The translations under genes were made by a program, and so were the position numbers. A stretch of 16,107 nt of DNA from CAYJBP01 sp964368605 (GTDB lineage: Bacteria > Bacillota > Dehalobacteriia > UBA4068): contig CAYJBP010000049.1 of assembly GCA_964368605.1 (NCBI GenBank), forward strand, positions 1-16,107, read 5' to 3'. Under the pieces are notes generated by a model, which did not search any database, was not told where the DNA came from, and was given only the letters and a program-made list of their open reading frames with translations. Shown here piece after piece: positions 7,593 through 14,097 of the stretch (the stretch's first letter is position 1; each line of letters starts with the position of its first letter).

Positions 7593-8756
7593 CTAGCGCG
7601 ATACCCTAACCGGCAGCACCAAATAGATATAATCTATTTTTTGATCGCTATTTTGTTCGGTATCTGCTTCTTCTTTTTGCTCGGCTTGGGGGATAATAAT
7701 GCCGGGGGTGGTTTGGCCGGTTAAATGAAAAGCAATATTATTTTCTTCGATAACCTTTAGGGCATCCAATAAATATTTAGCATTATAGCTGGCCTCTAGG
7801 CTTTCGCCTTCTAAGCTTGCCGGTAATTCTTCATGAATATTACCGATATCGGGTGAATCGGCAGTAAGAATTAGGCTATTTTGCTGCCAATTTAGGCAAA
7901 CAATATTTGCTTTACCTTTGGCGGTATCCCTAGATAAAAGCGAGGCTCTTTCTAAGGATTCGCTTAATTTATTTTTTTCGATTTTAGTATGGGTTTTGTA
8001 CAGATTTTCGGCCGGTAAAACTTGCTTATAATCAGGATATTTTCCGGATATAACTCGCGATACAAATACTATATTATCTAATTTAAAATAGGCCTGATTA
8101 TTACCCACGGTAATTTCGATCATACCTTCATCATTGCCTGCTAAACGTGCTATTTCTTGCATGGTACGGCCGGGAATAATCAACTTTTCGATACCATCCC
8201 CTTGCCAGCTTCCCTCGGCTTTAGCCAAGCGATGGGTATCGGAAGCCACCATTATTAATTTAGAGCCGTTAAACTCCAGCAAAATACCGGTAAATAAGGG
8301 CCTAACTTCGTCGGTGGCAACAGCAATAGATACCTGCTTAACCATGCGCTTAAACATCTTAACTGCAATTAATCCGCTTAAACCGTCCTCGGGCATTGGT
8401 AGGGCCGGGAATTCATCGGCATCAAAACAATGAATATTTATCTGTGATTGATCATATTTTATAATTAATTCTTCTTTACTATTACTTTCGAAAACAATTG
8501 GCCCATTTGGCAAATGCCTAACCAAATCCAATAAATTGCGGCCTGGAGCCACAATTAGGCCTTCTGCTTCGATATCGGCGTCTACTGTGCACTCCATGGC
8601 TAATTCCAAATCTGTGGCCTTAAAACAGATTTTATTAAGCCCTTGGCTTTGAATTAAAATACCGCTCAAGATAGGTAAGGTATTTTTATTACTAACCGCC
8701 CGCGAAACAGCCGCCACAGCAGAAAATAAATCTTCTTTGTTAATAGTAAACTTCAT
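7593..8756 (-). CDS. dnaN: DNA polymerase III sliding clamp (beta subunit)
   Basis: DnaN forms the ring-shaped clamp that tethers the replicative polymerase and other proteins to DNA. The 387-aa product begins MKFTINKEDLFSAVAAVSRAVSNKNTLPILSGI-type sequence and shows the three-domain clamp layout: RPLFTGILLEF in the middle domain, then GKYPDYKQVLP and a C-terminal YLVLPVR. The open frame runs further upstream, but AAGGAGG lies 6 nt before the ATG at 8756 and fixes the start. An odd point is an acidic, Gln/Glu-rich insert (about residues 357-372) just before the final strand, where clamps usually have a short link. The gene is transcribed away from the predicted oriC, whose AT-rich tract ends about 75 nt upstream. 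dnaA, the usual upstream neighbour, is absent. Confidence 0.96.
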   Translation of the reverse strand: MKFTINKEDLFSAVAAVSRAVSNKNTLPILSGILIQSQGLNKICFKATDLELAMECTVDADIEAEGLIVAPGRNLLDLVRHLPNGPIVFESNSKEELIIKYDQSQINIHCFDADEFPALPMPEDGLSGLIAVKMFKRMVKQVSIAVATDEVRPLFTGILLEFNGSKLIMVASDTHRLAKAEGSWQGDGIEKLIIPGRTMQEIARLAGNDEGMIEITVGNNQAYFKLDNIVFVSRVISGKYPDYKQVLPAENLYKTHTKIEKNKLSESLERASLLSRDTAKGKANIVCLNWQQNSLILTADSPDIGNIHEELPASLEGESLEASYNAKYLLDALKVIEENNIAFHLTGQTTPGIIIPQAEQKEEADTEQNSDQKIDYIYLVLPVRVSR

Positions 8757-8820
8757 ATTAATCCTCCTTAAATTAACTGATTTATTAAAAGCCAATGTGC
8801 ATAAACATCAAAAAAATAAG

Positions 8821-9104
8821 CAAACAGTAAATATATTATATATATTATTCAGTAGTAGTAGTAGGGATGTTGATAATGGGGATAAATTGGCAAAATTGCT
8901 GCTAAACTACAAAAATTGGGCAAGTAAAAAATGTAGAAAAAGCTAAAAATATCAACATTGTTAGCGGATAAAATTGACAAAACGATAATAATCAAAATTT
9001 ATCCGCAGTTTTTAAGCCTAAAAGCAACAGCTTTTGCACTAAGTTATCAACATAATTTTTAAAAGCAATTTTTTAAAAAATTAGTTTTCCCAAGTTTATC
9101 CCTA
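8821..9104 (-). other. Predicted chromosomal replication origin (oriC) core with DnaA boxes, DnaA-trio and AT-rich unwinding tract
   Basis: Read on the minus strand, 8885-8829 shows two abutting DnaA-box-like 9-mers, TTATCCCCA (8877-8885) and TTATCAACA (8868-8876), a TCC spacer, a CTACTACTACTACT array (8851-8864), and then an almost pure A/T tract (about 8829-8849). This order (box, C-rich spacer, DnaA-trio, unwinding region) is that of the Bacillus subtilis basal unwinding system. Further 8/9 boxes on the plus strand are TTATCCGCA (8999-9007) and TTATCAACA (9044-9052); weaker ones are ATATCAACA (8949-8957) and TTATCCCTA (9096-9104). Each 9-mer is compared with TTATCCACA. The whole gap from dnaN to the tRNA gene (8757-9279) has no convincing coding region and is very AT-rich. 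That it is the active oriC is inference. Confidence 0.82.
8851..8864 (-). promoter_or_regulatory. DnaA-trio array
   Basis: AGTAGTAGTAGTAG on the plus strand reads CTACTACTACTACT on the minus strand, i.e. 3'-GAT-5' triplets on the opposite strand. DnaA is known to assemble on such triplets as it opens the origin in B. subtilis. Four near-perfect triplets start 3 nt after the DnaA box at 8868-8876 and lead straight into the AT-rich tract toward dnaN. Confidence 0.8.
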
Positions 9105-9238
9105 AAAAAACTGTTTTTTTAACTGATTAATAACAAGATATTTACATATTTGTTAACTTATTATATACCTTTTTTTAGGTTATGTCCAGCCAACAATAAT
9201 AATAATAAAAAAAAAATAAAAAAATTTTAATTTAGGTA

Positions 9239-9267
9239 TTGCCTTTTGATAAATTATGGTGTATAAT
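9239..9267 (+). promoter_or_regulatory. Promoter of the tRNA-Thr gene
   Basis: A -35 element TTGCCT (9239-9244) and a perfect -10 TATAAT (9262-9267) are separated by 17 nt. The predicted start of transcription lies only a few bases before the mature tRNA 5' end at 9280. This is a typical housekeeping-sigma layout. Confidence 0.75.
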
Positions 9268-9279
9268 AAATTTTGTTAT

Positions 9280-9355
<76 letters not shown>

Positions 9356-9368
9356 GGCTTTTGCCTAG

Positions 9369-9400
9369 CCCCTCACATTTATAATGTGAGGGGTTTTTTT
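9369..9400 (+). terminator. Intrinsic terminator of the tRNA-Thr gene
   Basis: CCCCTCACATT (9369-9379) and AATGTGAGGGG (9383-9393) form a perfect 11-bp stem with a 3-nt loop, followed by seven T. It starts 13 nt after the tRNA. The T-run reaches into the stop codon of the convergent small membrane protein gene. Confidence 0.93.
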
Positions 9401-9626
9401 ATTGGCTTTTGGGTTTACTGTGTTTATTGGATTGGGTCTTTTTATTATCTTTTTTTCTTGCTCCGTCAAGTTTTACAAGTCCCCATATCAAAAATACAAC
9501 TGTTAAGCCTTGTGGCACATTAAATATACCTATAGTTGCTTCTATACCATTTGTATAATCTACATATACCCAAACAAAAGCACATAATATTAATAAAATT
9601 CCCCAAATTAAAGATTTTTTATCCAT
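9399..9626 (-). CDS. Small two-helix membrane protein of unknown function
   Basis: I do not recognise this 75-aa protein. It has two hydrophobic segments (about residues 7-25 and 38-55) and a Lys/Ser/Asn-rich tail (about 56-75) that would probably face the cytoplasm. GGAG with a 6-nt spacer to the ATG at 9626 supports real translation. The stop codon overlaps the last two T of the convergent tRNA terminator. It occupies, with the tRNA gene, the space between two groups of DnaA boxes where dnaA would be expected. No functional link to replication can be shown. Confidence 0.7.
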   Translation of the reverse strand: MDKKSLIWGILLILCAFVWVYVDYTNGIEATIGIFNVPQGLTVVFLIWGLVKLDGARKKDNKKTQSNKHSKPKSQ

Positions 9627-9945
9627 AATTTCTCCATAAGTTATAACAAACTAACTGCAATTAGTATATATCATAAAACACTTAAAAACAATATATAAAA
9701 TATTAAGCTTGCTATTTAATAAATGAAAAAGAAGGAAAAAATATTAGCCCTTTAACCCAAATATATTTTTACCAGCTTATTTATAAACTTTAGCCCATCT
9801 TTACACATAAAAAACAGAATATATGGATAATTTTAGCTATCTTTAGCTGGCATATGTGGATATTGTGAATATGATGTTGATTAAATGTTAATCCATAATT
9901 AAATCAATATTTGCGCATTTTAATTATAAGTTTTTATGTAATAAT
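9627..9945. other. AT-rich gene-free stretch with a second group of DnaA-box-like 9-mers
   Basis: No coding region is supported here. Three sequences in the same orientation resemble DnaA boxes on the minus strand: TTATCCATA (9822-9830, 8/9), ATATCCACA (9855-9863, 8/9) and TAATCAACA (9875-9883, 7/9). With the group next to dnaN this would make a two-part origin like that of B. subtilis, in which dnaA lies between the parts. In such AT-rich DNA some matches can arise by chance. Confidence 0.45.
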
Positions 9946-9985
9946 AAAATGATGCCATAAGCATTTTTACTTATGGCATCATTTT
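9946..9985. terminator. Long hairpin, probable bidirectional terminator
   Basis: AAAATGATGCCATAAG (9946-9961) and CTTATGGCATCATTTT (9970-9985) form a perfect 16-bp stem with an 8-nt loop. Both strands end the stem in TTTT. It lies just beyond the parB terminator and may back it up. Confidence 0.7.
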
Positions 9986-9996
9986 AAAAAATATGC

Positions 9997-10029
9997 AAAA
10001 AGCTAAAAATTTATTGATTTTTAGCTTTT
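9997..10029 (-). terminator. Intrinsic terminator of the parA-parB operon
   Basis: On the minus strand AAAAGCTAAAAAT, a 6-nt loop and ATTTTTAGCTTTT followed by another T form a 13-bp stem with a T-rich end. The stem begins inside the parB stop codon (10028-10030). Confidence 0.75.
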
Positions 10030-10909
10030 AATCATCCAAAATACTATCTATAATTCGGCTTAAATCGTCATCGCTGTAATAATCGATAACTATTTGGCCT
10101 CTATTTTGGCCGCCATTAATTTTTACTTTTACCCCTAAATGATTTTTAAGGCGCTTAGCAATATCATCATAGATAGCCTGTTGGGCTTTATCGGCCGGTT
10201 TTTGCTGTTTAGCTGCTGTTTCGGCCTTTTCTTTATATTTGCGAACCAGTTCTTCTGTTTGGCGCACCGATAAATTACGCTCCATAATTTGCTTAACCAA
10301 TTCGGCTTGATCATGCTCATTATCGATAGGCAAAATTGCCCGAGCATGGCCGGCCGATATTTTGCGCTGATTAAGCAATTCTTTATAATGGCTAGGCAAA
10401 CTATTAAGGCGCAGCATATTGGCTATATAGGGCCTACTTTTGCCTAAACGCTTAGCTAAGTCTTCTTGGGTATAATTATACAATTCTTGCAAATCTTTAT
10501 AGGCCTCTGCTTCTTCCATCGGCTTTAAATCTTCCCTTTGAATATTCTCTATTAAAGATAATTCTCTGATTTGCTTTTCGTCTTGGATGCGCACAATACA
10601 AGGAATTTGTTTTAAGCCGGCAATACCGGCGGCACGGTAGCGCCTTTCGCCGGCCACAATTTGATAATCATCCTCGCCCAATTGCACCACAATAATTGGC
10701 TGCAAAATACCCAGCTCTTGAATAGATGCAGCTAATTCGCCAATTTTTTCGGCATCAAAATAGCGCCGCGGCTGATTTCGATTAGGGCTAATTACGCTTA
10801 GGCTTAAAAGCTGCACAGGTTCTCTTTGGCTACCTTCTTCGTTAAATATAGGGCTATTGGGAATAAGCGCAGCAAGACCACGCCCTAGGGCATTTTTTTT
10901 ATTATCCAT
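10028..10909 (-). CDS. parB: Chromosome partitioning protein ParB (Spo0J)
   Basis: ParB binds parS, spreads along DNA as a CTP-dependent clamp and, with ParA and SMC, segregates the origin region. The 293-aa product has the N-terminal ParA-stimulating segment LGRGLAALIP (8-17), the CTP-binding domain with GERRYRAA (87-94) and ENIQRE (121-126), a central helix-turn-helix region (TQEDLAKRLGKSRPYIANMLRL) and a C-terminal dimerisation domain ending in LSRIIDSILDD. The ATG at 10909 has a GAGGTG site. parA ends 19 nt upstream, so the two are one operon. If the predicted oriC is active with bidirectional forks, this operon points toward it and is read against the fork. Confidence 0.96.
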   Translation of the reverse strand: MDNKKNALGRGLAALIPNSPIFNEEGSQREPVQLLSLSVISPNRNQPRRYFDAEKIGELAASIQELGILQPIIVVQLGEDDYQIVAGERRYRAAGIAGLKQIPCIVRIQDEKQIRELSLIENIQREDLKPMEEAEAYKDLQELYNYTQEDLAKRLGKSRPYIANMLRLNSLPSHYKELLNQRKISAGHARAILPIDNEHDQAELVKQIMERNLSVRQTEELVRKYKEKAETAAKQQKPADKAQQAIYDDIAKRLKNHLGVKVKINGGQNRGQIVIDYYSDDDLSRIIDSILDD

Positions 10910-10928
10910 ATTAGCACCTCGCTTAATT

Positions 10929-11705
10929 TTAGGATTTTACCTTATTATTTTTAGCCAAAAATTCTCCGGCAAGCAAAGCATATTGTTGAGCACCTTTTGA
11001 TTTTGGATCATAATAAATAATCGGCATGCCATGGCTGGGCGCCTCGGAAAGGCGAATACTACGATGAATAAGCACATCATAAACCAAATGCCTAAAATAC
11101 TGGCGCATTTCGGTAGCTACTTGAGCAGATAAGTTTGTGCGAGGATCGTACATGGTAAGTAATACGCCTTCTATTTTTAAATCATAATTTAAATTGGCGC
11201 GAACCAGTTCATAGGTAGATAATAGCTGACTAACCCCTTCAAGCGCATAGTATTCGCATTGAATAGGTATTAAAATAGAATCGGCGGCAGTTAAGGCATT
11301 AATAGTTAATAGGCCAAGCGAAGGCGGGCAATCGATAAATACAAAATCATACTGGCCATCAATTTTTTTTAAGGCCTGCTTAAGTTTACTTTCGCGCATA
11401 ATTTTAGATACCAATTCTACCTCTGCCCCTGCCAATTGCATGGTAGCAGGCAAAACACTTAGGTTTTTATAGGCAGTATCGATAATTAAGGCCTCGGGCG
11501 AAACATCATTAATTAGGGCATCATAAAGGCAATGTTTAAGATTTTGCCGCTCAACACCCAAGCCACTAGAGGCATTACCTTGCGGATCGATATCGACAAC
11601 TAAAATTTTCTGATCCAAATAGGCCAGCATAGCAGCCAAATTAAGAGTGGTTGTTGTTTTAGCAACCCCACCTTTTTGATTAACAATAGCAATAGTTTTA
11701 GTCAT
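10929..11705 (-). CDS. parA: Chromosome partitioning ATPase ParA (Soj)
   Basis: ParA binds DNA non-specifically in its ATP form and is released by ParB, driving origin movement; in Bacillus, Soj also regulates DnaA. The 258-aa product has the deviant Walker A KGGVAKTTT (K11, K16), the switch motif DIDPQGNASSGLG, and FIDCPPSLGLLTINAL. No N-terminal DNA-binding domain is present, so it is the short chromosomal type. An AGGGGA site precedes the ATG at 11705. Both parS sites lie 71-177 bp upstream, so ParB bound there may influence transcription of its own operon. Confidence 0.96.
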   Translation of the reverse strand: MTKTIAIVNQKGGVAKTTTTLNLAAMLAYLDQKILVVDIDPQGNASSGLGVERQNLKHCLYDALINDVSPEALIIDTAYKNLSVLPATMQLAGAEVELVSKIMRESKLKQALKKIDGQYDFVFIDCPPSLGLLTINALTAADSILIPIQCEYYALEGVSQLLSTYELVRANLNYDLKIEGVLLTMYDPRTNLSAQVATEMRQYFRHLVYDVLIHRSIRLSEAPSHGMPIIYYDPKSKGAQQYALLAGEFLAKNNKVKS

Positions 11706-11775
11706 TTTGTTTCCCCTATATAATATAACATTAAATTCAATATTATTATAATTTCTTCATACAGTTGGCATATCC

Positions 11776-11791
11776 TGTTTCACGTGAAACA
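11776..11791. promoter_or_regulatory. parS site 1 (ParB binding)
   Basis: TGTTTCACGTGAAACA is a perfect 16-bp palindrome identical to the parS sequence known from B. subtilis and most bacteria. It lies 71 bp upstream of the parA start. Confidence 0.96.
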
Positions 11792-11842
11792 TTTTTTGCT
11801 CTATTGGGGCTAAAACTAAAAAATTGCTAATAAAAATTATAA

Positions 11843-11882
11843 AGCCTAGTATAATGTTTCACGTGAAACACTATACTAGGCT
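11843..11882. promoter_or_regulatory. parS site 2 inside a 40-bp extended palindrome
   Basis: A second perfect TGTTTCACGTGAAACA lies at 11855-11870, 63 bp after the end of the first. It is flanked by AGCCTAGTATA (11843-11853) and TATACTAGGCT (11872-11882), so the dyad continues over 40 bp with a single mismatched pair (11854/11871). No T-run follows, so it does not look like a terminator. Site 1 has no such flanks. Confidence 0.93.
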
Positions 11883-11977
11883 AGTTAAAAGTATATAAAT
11901 AAAAAATATTAAGGGTATAAAGATAATAAAAACAGACCATAATAAATAGTAAACATTTACTTAAAGAGGTACTTATT

Positions 11978-12328
11978 ATGGTGCAAAGAGGAGAAATTTA
12001 TTTTGCACAGCTTAATCCCGTGCAAGGATCGGAGCAAGGAGGCATGCGGCCGGTATTGATTGTGCAAAACGATATTGGCAATAATCATAGCCCTACAACT
12101 ATTGTATTGGCAATTACATCACAAATCAGTAAAGCTCGCTTACCAACTCATGTAGAATTGGCTAAGGAAATAAGCGGCTTAGAACGCGATTCGGTAGTAT
12201 TGGCCGAGCAAATTCGCACTATCGATAAAAGTAGATTGCGCCAAAAGGTTGCTGTTTTAAAAAAACCGGCCATGTTGCGCATAGCTTATGCCATGGCAGT
12301 AAGTATCGGGCTATACGAAAAAAACTAA
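11978..12328 (+). CDS. mazF: MazF/EndoA-family mRNA interferase toxin without a visible antitoxin gene
   Basis: MazF-family toxins cleave RNA at short specific sequences. The 116-aa product has the length and pattern of Bacillus EndoA (NdoA): VQRGEIYFAQLNPVQGSEQGGMRPVLIVQND at the start, with the catalytic-type R24 and T47 (AITSQ), and RTIDKSRLRQKV later. AGAGGT precedes the ATG at 11978. In Bacillus the antitoxin gene (endoAI) lies just upstream. Here the 272 nt up to parA contain only parS sites and AT-rich sequence, with no antitoxin reading frame, and the downstream gene is the convergent dpaB. An antitoxin may be encoded elsewhere. Confidence 0.93.
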   Translation: MVQRGEIYFAQLNPVQGSEQGGMRPVLIVQNDIGNNHSPTTIVLAITSQISKARLPTHVELAKEISGLERDSVVLAEQIRTIDKSRLRQKVAVLKKPAMLRIAYAMAVSIGLYEKN

Positions 12329-12392
12329 AAGATTTTTGTTTTTTTAGTAATGAGTTGATAATCCGGGTTACTAGGGAAGAAAGCATAAAAAT

Positions 12393-13013
12393 TTATTTTA
12401 AAAGCAAAGGCTGAACTTGCCTATTTTTTAAAGCATAAGCGCAGCTAATTGGTACTTTAGTCATGTCGGCGATTAATGAATTTGGTTTTTGTAAGGCATC
12501 GTCTTGGCCAAATGGTACAAAATAAATATGCTTGCAATTTAATAAATAACCAATATTTTTGGCATTCGCACCCAGCCCATCATTGGTAGCTATGGCCAAA
12601 ACTAAAGGCCGCCCATTACGCAAATGAGCCTTGGCAGCCATTAGTACAGGGCTATCGGTAATACCTGCTGCCAATTTGGCTAAAGTATTACCCGTGCAAG
12701 GGGCAATTATCATTAAATCTAATAGTTTTTTAGGGCCAATTGGCTCGGCCTTAACTATGGTATCAATTATCTCGCAAGGGGCGCAAATCTCTAATATTTG
12801 ATCTTGCCAATAATCTGCACGGCCAAATTTAGTATCGCTTTTGGCCACAGCCTCGGATATGATTGGCATAATATCCGCATTATAGCCCCTTAAGGCTGCC
12901 ATTGCTAAGATAGCTTCGTTTAAAGTGCAATGCGAGCCGGTTAAGCCAAAGCCAATTTTAAGATCGGCCAAACTTGCTTCCCAGCTATAATCGCTAGTCA
13001 TTGATTCTGTCAT
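12393..13013 (-). CDS. dpaB: Dipicolinate synthase subunit B (SpoVFB)
   Basis: With DpaA this subunit makes dipicolinic acid from a dihydrodipicolinate-pathway intermediate in the mother cell; the product then fills the spore core. The 206-aa protein has the flavoprotein-like fold pattern IGFGLTGSHCTL (residues 20-30), DLMIIAPCTGNTLAKLAAGITDSPVLMAAKAHLRN, ATNDGLGANAKNIG and FVPFGQDD, all typical of the family. GGAGG 8 nt before the ATG at 13013 fixes the start; the open frame continues up to a TTG at 13028. The start overlaps the end of dpaA by 20 nt, so the two are translationally coupled. It shows that the organism forms, or descends from, endospore formers. Confidence 0.95.
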   Translation of the reverse strand: MTESMTSDYSWEASLADLKIGFGLTGSHCTLNEAILAMAALRGYNADIMPIISEAVAKSDTKFGRADYWQDQILEICAPCEIIDTIVKAEPIGPKKLLDLMIIAPCTGNTLAKLAAGITDSPVLMAAKAHLRNGRPLVLAIATNDGLGANAKNIGYLLNCKHIYFVPFGQDDALQKPNSLIADMTKVPISCAYALKNRQVQPLLLK

Positions 13014-13932
13014 AATTATTTCCTCCAATTAAGTTATAGGTATTTAAATGATCGATAATGATTTTTGGGTAAATTTCGGCCAAAATTTTACCGGCAAAAA
13101 GAGGGCAATGCTTGCCGGGCAAGCCGGCTGCCAAAATAGCATTAATGCCCAGCTTAGATGCCAAGGCAAAATCGGTTCCGCCGGGGTTGGCCGCTAAATC
13201 AATAATTGTAACATTCTGTTTTAATTGCGGCAAAACTTGGGCATCCAAAAGCAAATAAGGAGCTGTATTAAAAATATAATCGCAATTAATGCTTTCTTTA
13301 ATCCAAGAAGGCCAGCTTAAAGTGGTAAATCCGTCGGCTTCGGCCTCGCTTAGGCGCAATTGATTGCGGTTTGCAATATAAATCTGCATATCTAAACCCT
13401 GTAAACGGCTTGCTAAGGCCTTGCCAATACGGCCATAACCTATTATTAGGGCTTTTTTGCGATATAAAATATCCTGATTGGCATTTAACGCCAAGCTTAA
13501 TGCGCCTTCGGCAGTAGCCTTGGCAAAAGGCTGGGCTATTTCTTCTATATCCAGTGTTTCTATTAAATGCAAATTATGCGTTAAAGAAATTTGCTGCAAA
13601 TAGGGCGAAATAACACCACTTAAACATAGGGCATTTTTTTTGGCTAAGCCAAAATCTGCAGCATCAACAGTTAATTCCAAGCCTTCGGCATTATGTAGCC
13701 TTGGGCCATCACGCAAGGGTGGCACCGGCAAAATAATAGCCAAAGCATCTTTAAGAGCAGCATCTGTTCGGGTGCAATATATAGCTTTAGCAGGCAATGC
13801 TTGCGGCTCGCGGCCGTATACAAAAACCTGCCAACCTTTATTGGCCAAAGCGGCTGCCACCATCATCTCGCGGTTATCCCCGCCTAAAATTGCTATTTTG
13901 GGCATAACGGGCATCAATCTGGTATTTTTCAA
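12994..13932 (-). CDS. dpaA: Dipicolinate synthase subunit A (SpoVFA)
   Basis: This is the NAD(P)-binding subunit of dipicolinate synthase. It has an N-terminal domain starting KIAILGGDNREMM, a middle substrate region (AIILPVPPLRDGPRLHN), a Rossmann motif GYGRIGKAL and a late stretch DLAANPGGTDFALASKLGINAILAAGLPGKHCP. The start is uncertain. A TTG at 13932 has GAGG 8 nt upstream and is preferred (312 aa); the frame opens at a GTG (13941) that lacks a binding site, and two internal ATGs (13914, 13905) also lack one. The gene overlaps dpaB. Unlike in B. subtilis, no asd, dapG or dapA follows; the next gene is a convergent mazF. Confidence 0.93.
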   Translation of the reverse strand: MKNTRLMPVMPKIAILGGDNREMMVAAALANKGWQVFVYGREPQALPAKAIYCTRTDAALKDALAIILPVPPLRDGPRLHNAEGLELTVDAADFGLAKKNALCLSGVISPYLQQISLTHNLHLIETLDIEEIAQPFAKATAEGALSLALNANQDILYRKKALIIGYGRIGKALASRLQGLDMQIYIANRNQLRLSEAEADGFTTLSWPSWIKESINCDYIFNTAPYLLLDAQVLPQLKQNVTIIDLAANPGGTDFALASKLGINAILAAGLPGKHCPLFAGKILAEIYPKIIIDHLNTYNLIGGNNYDRIND

Positions 13933-13983
13933 CCTACTCACCTCATTATTAGGGCTTGCAATTGGCGCAGCCTAAATATAGTT

Positions 13984-14011
13984 CATTATATGCAAAATTT
14001 AAGGGCAAGGT
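13984..14011 (-). promoter_or_regulatory. Candidate sigma-K-like promoter of dpaA-dpaB
   Basis: On the minus strand ACC (14011-14009) is followed after 16 nt by CATATAATG (13992-13984). This resembles the mother-cell sigma-K pattern AC-N16-CATAnnnTA with one deviation at the end. In B. subtilis spoVF is transcribed by sigma-K. The short, AT-rich motif and the embedded TATAAT leave the call tentative. Confidence 0.3.
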
Positions 14012-14034
14012 GTAGCAAAAAGCGGTTTTTTCTA

Positions 14035-14063
14035 TTTACATTGGCGAAAATACATATTATAAT
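14035..14063 (+). promoter_or_regulatory. Housekeeping-type promoter of the acidic protein gene
   Basis: TTTACA (14035-14040) and TATAAT (14058-14063) are spaced by 17 nt, matching the sigma-A consensus at 11 of 12 positions. The gene's ATG follows at 14098. cysK may be read from the same promoter. Confidence 0.75.
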
Positions 14064-14097
14064 AGAAGTAATGACAAAAAATAAAGGAGAAATCATA

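Noticed and set aside
12325..12387. Possible terminator between mazF and dpaB
   Set aside because: Only weak A/T pairing (ACTAAAA/TTTTAGT) and a 6-bp TAGTAA/TTACTA stem with a 17-nt loop; not convincing.
13990..14097. Upstream extension of the acidic protein by 36 codons
   Set aside because: The extension crosses the sigma-A-type promoter and lacks a ribosome binding site, while 14098 has a strong one followed by a signal anchor.
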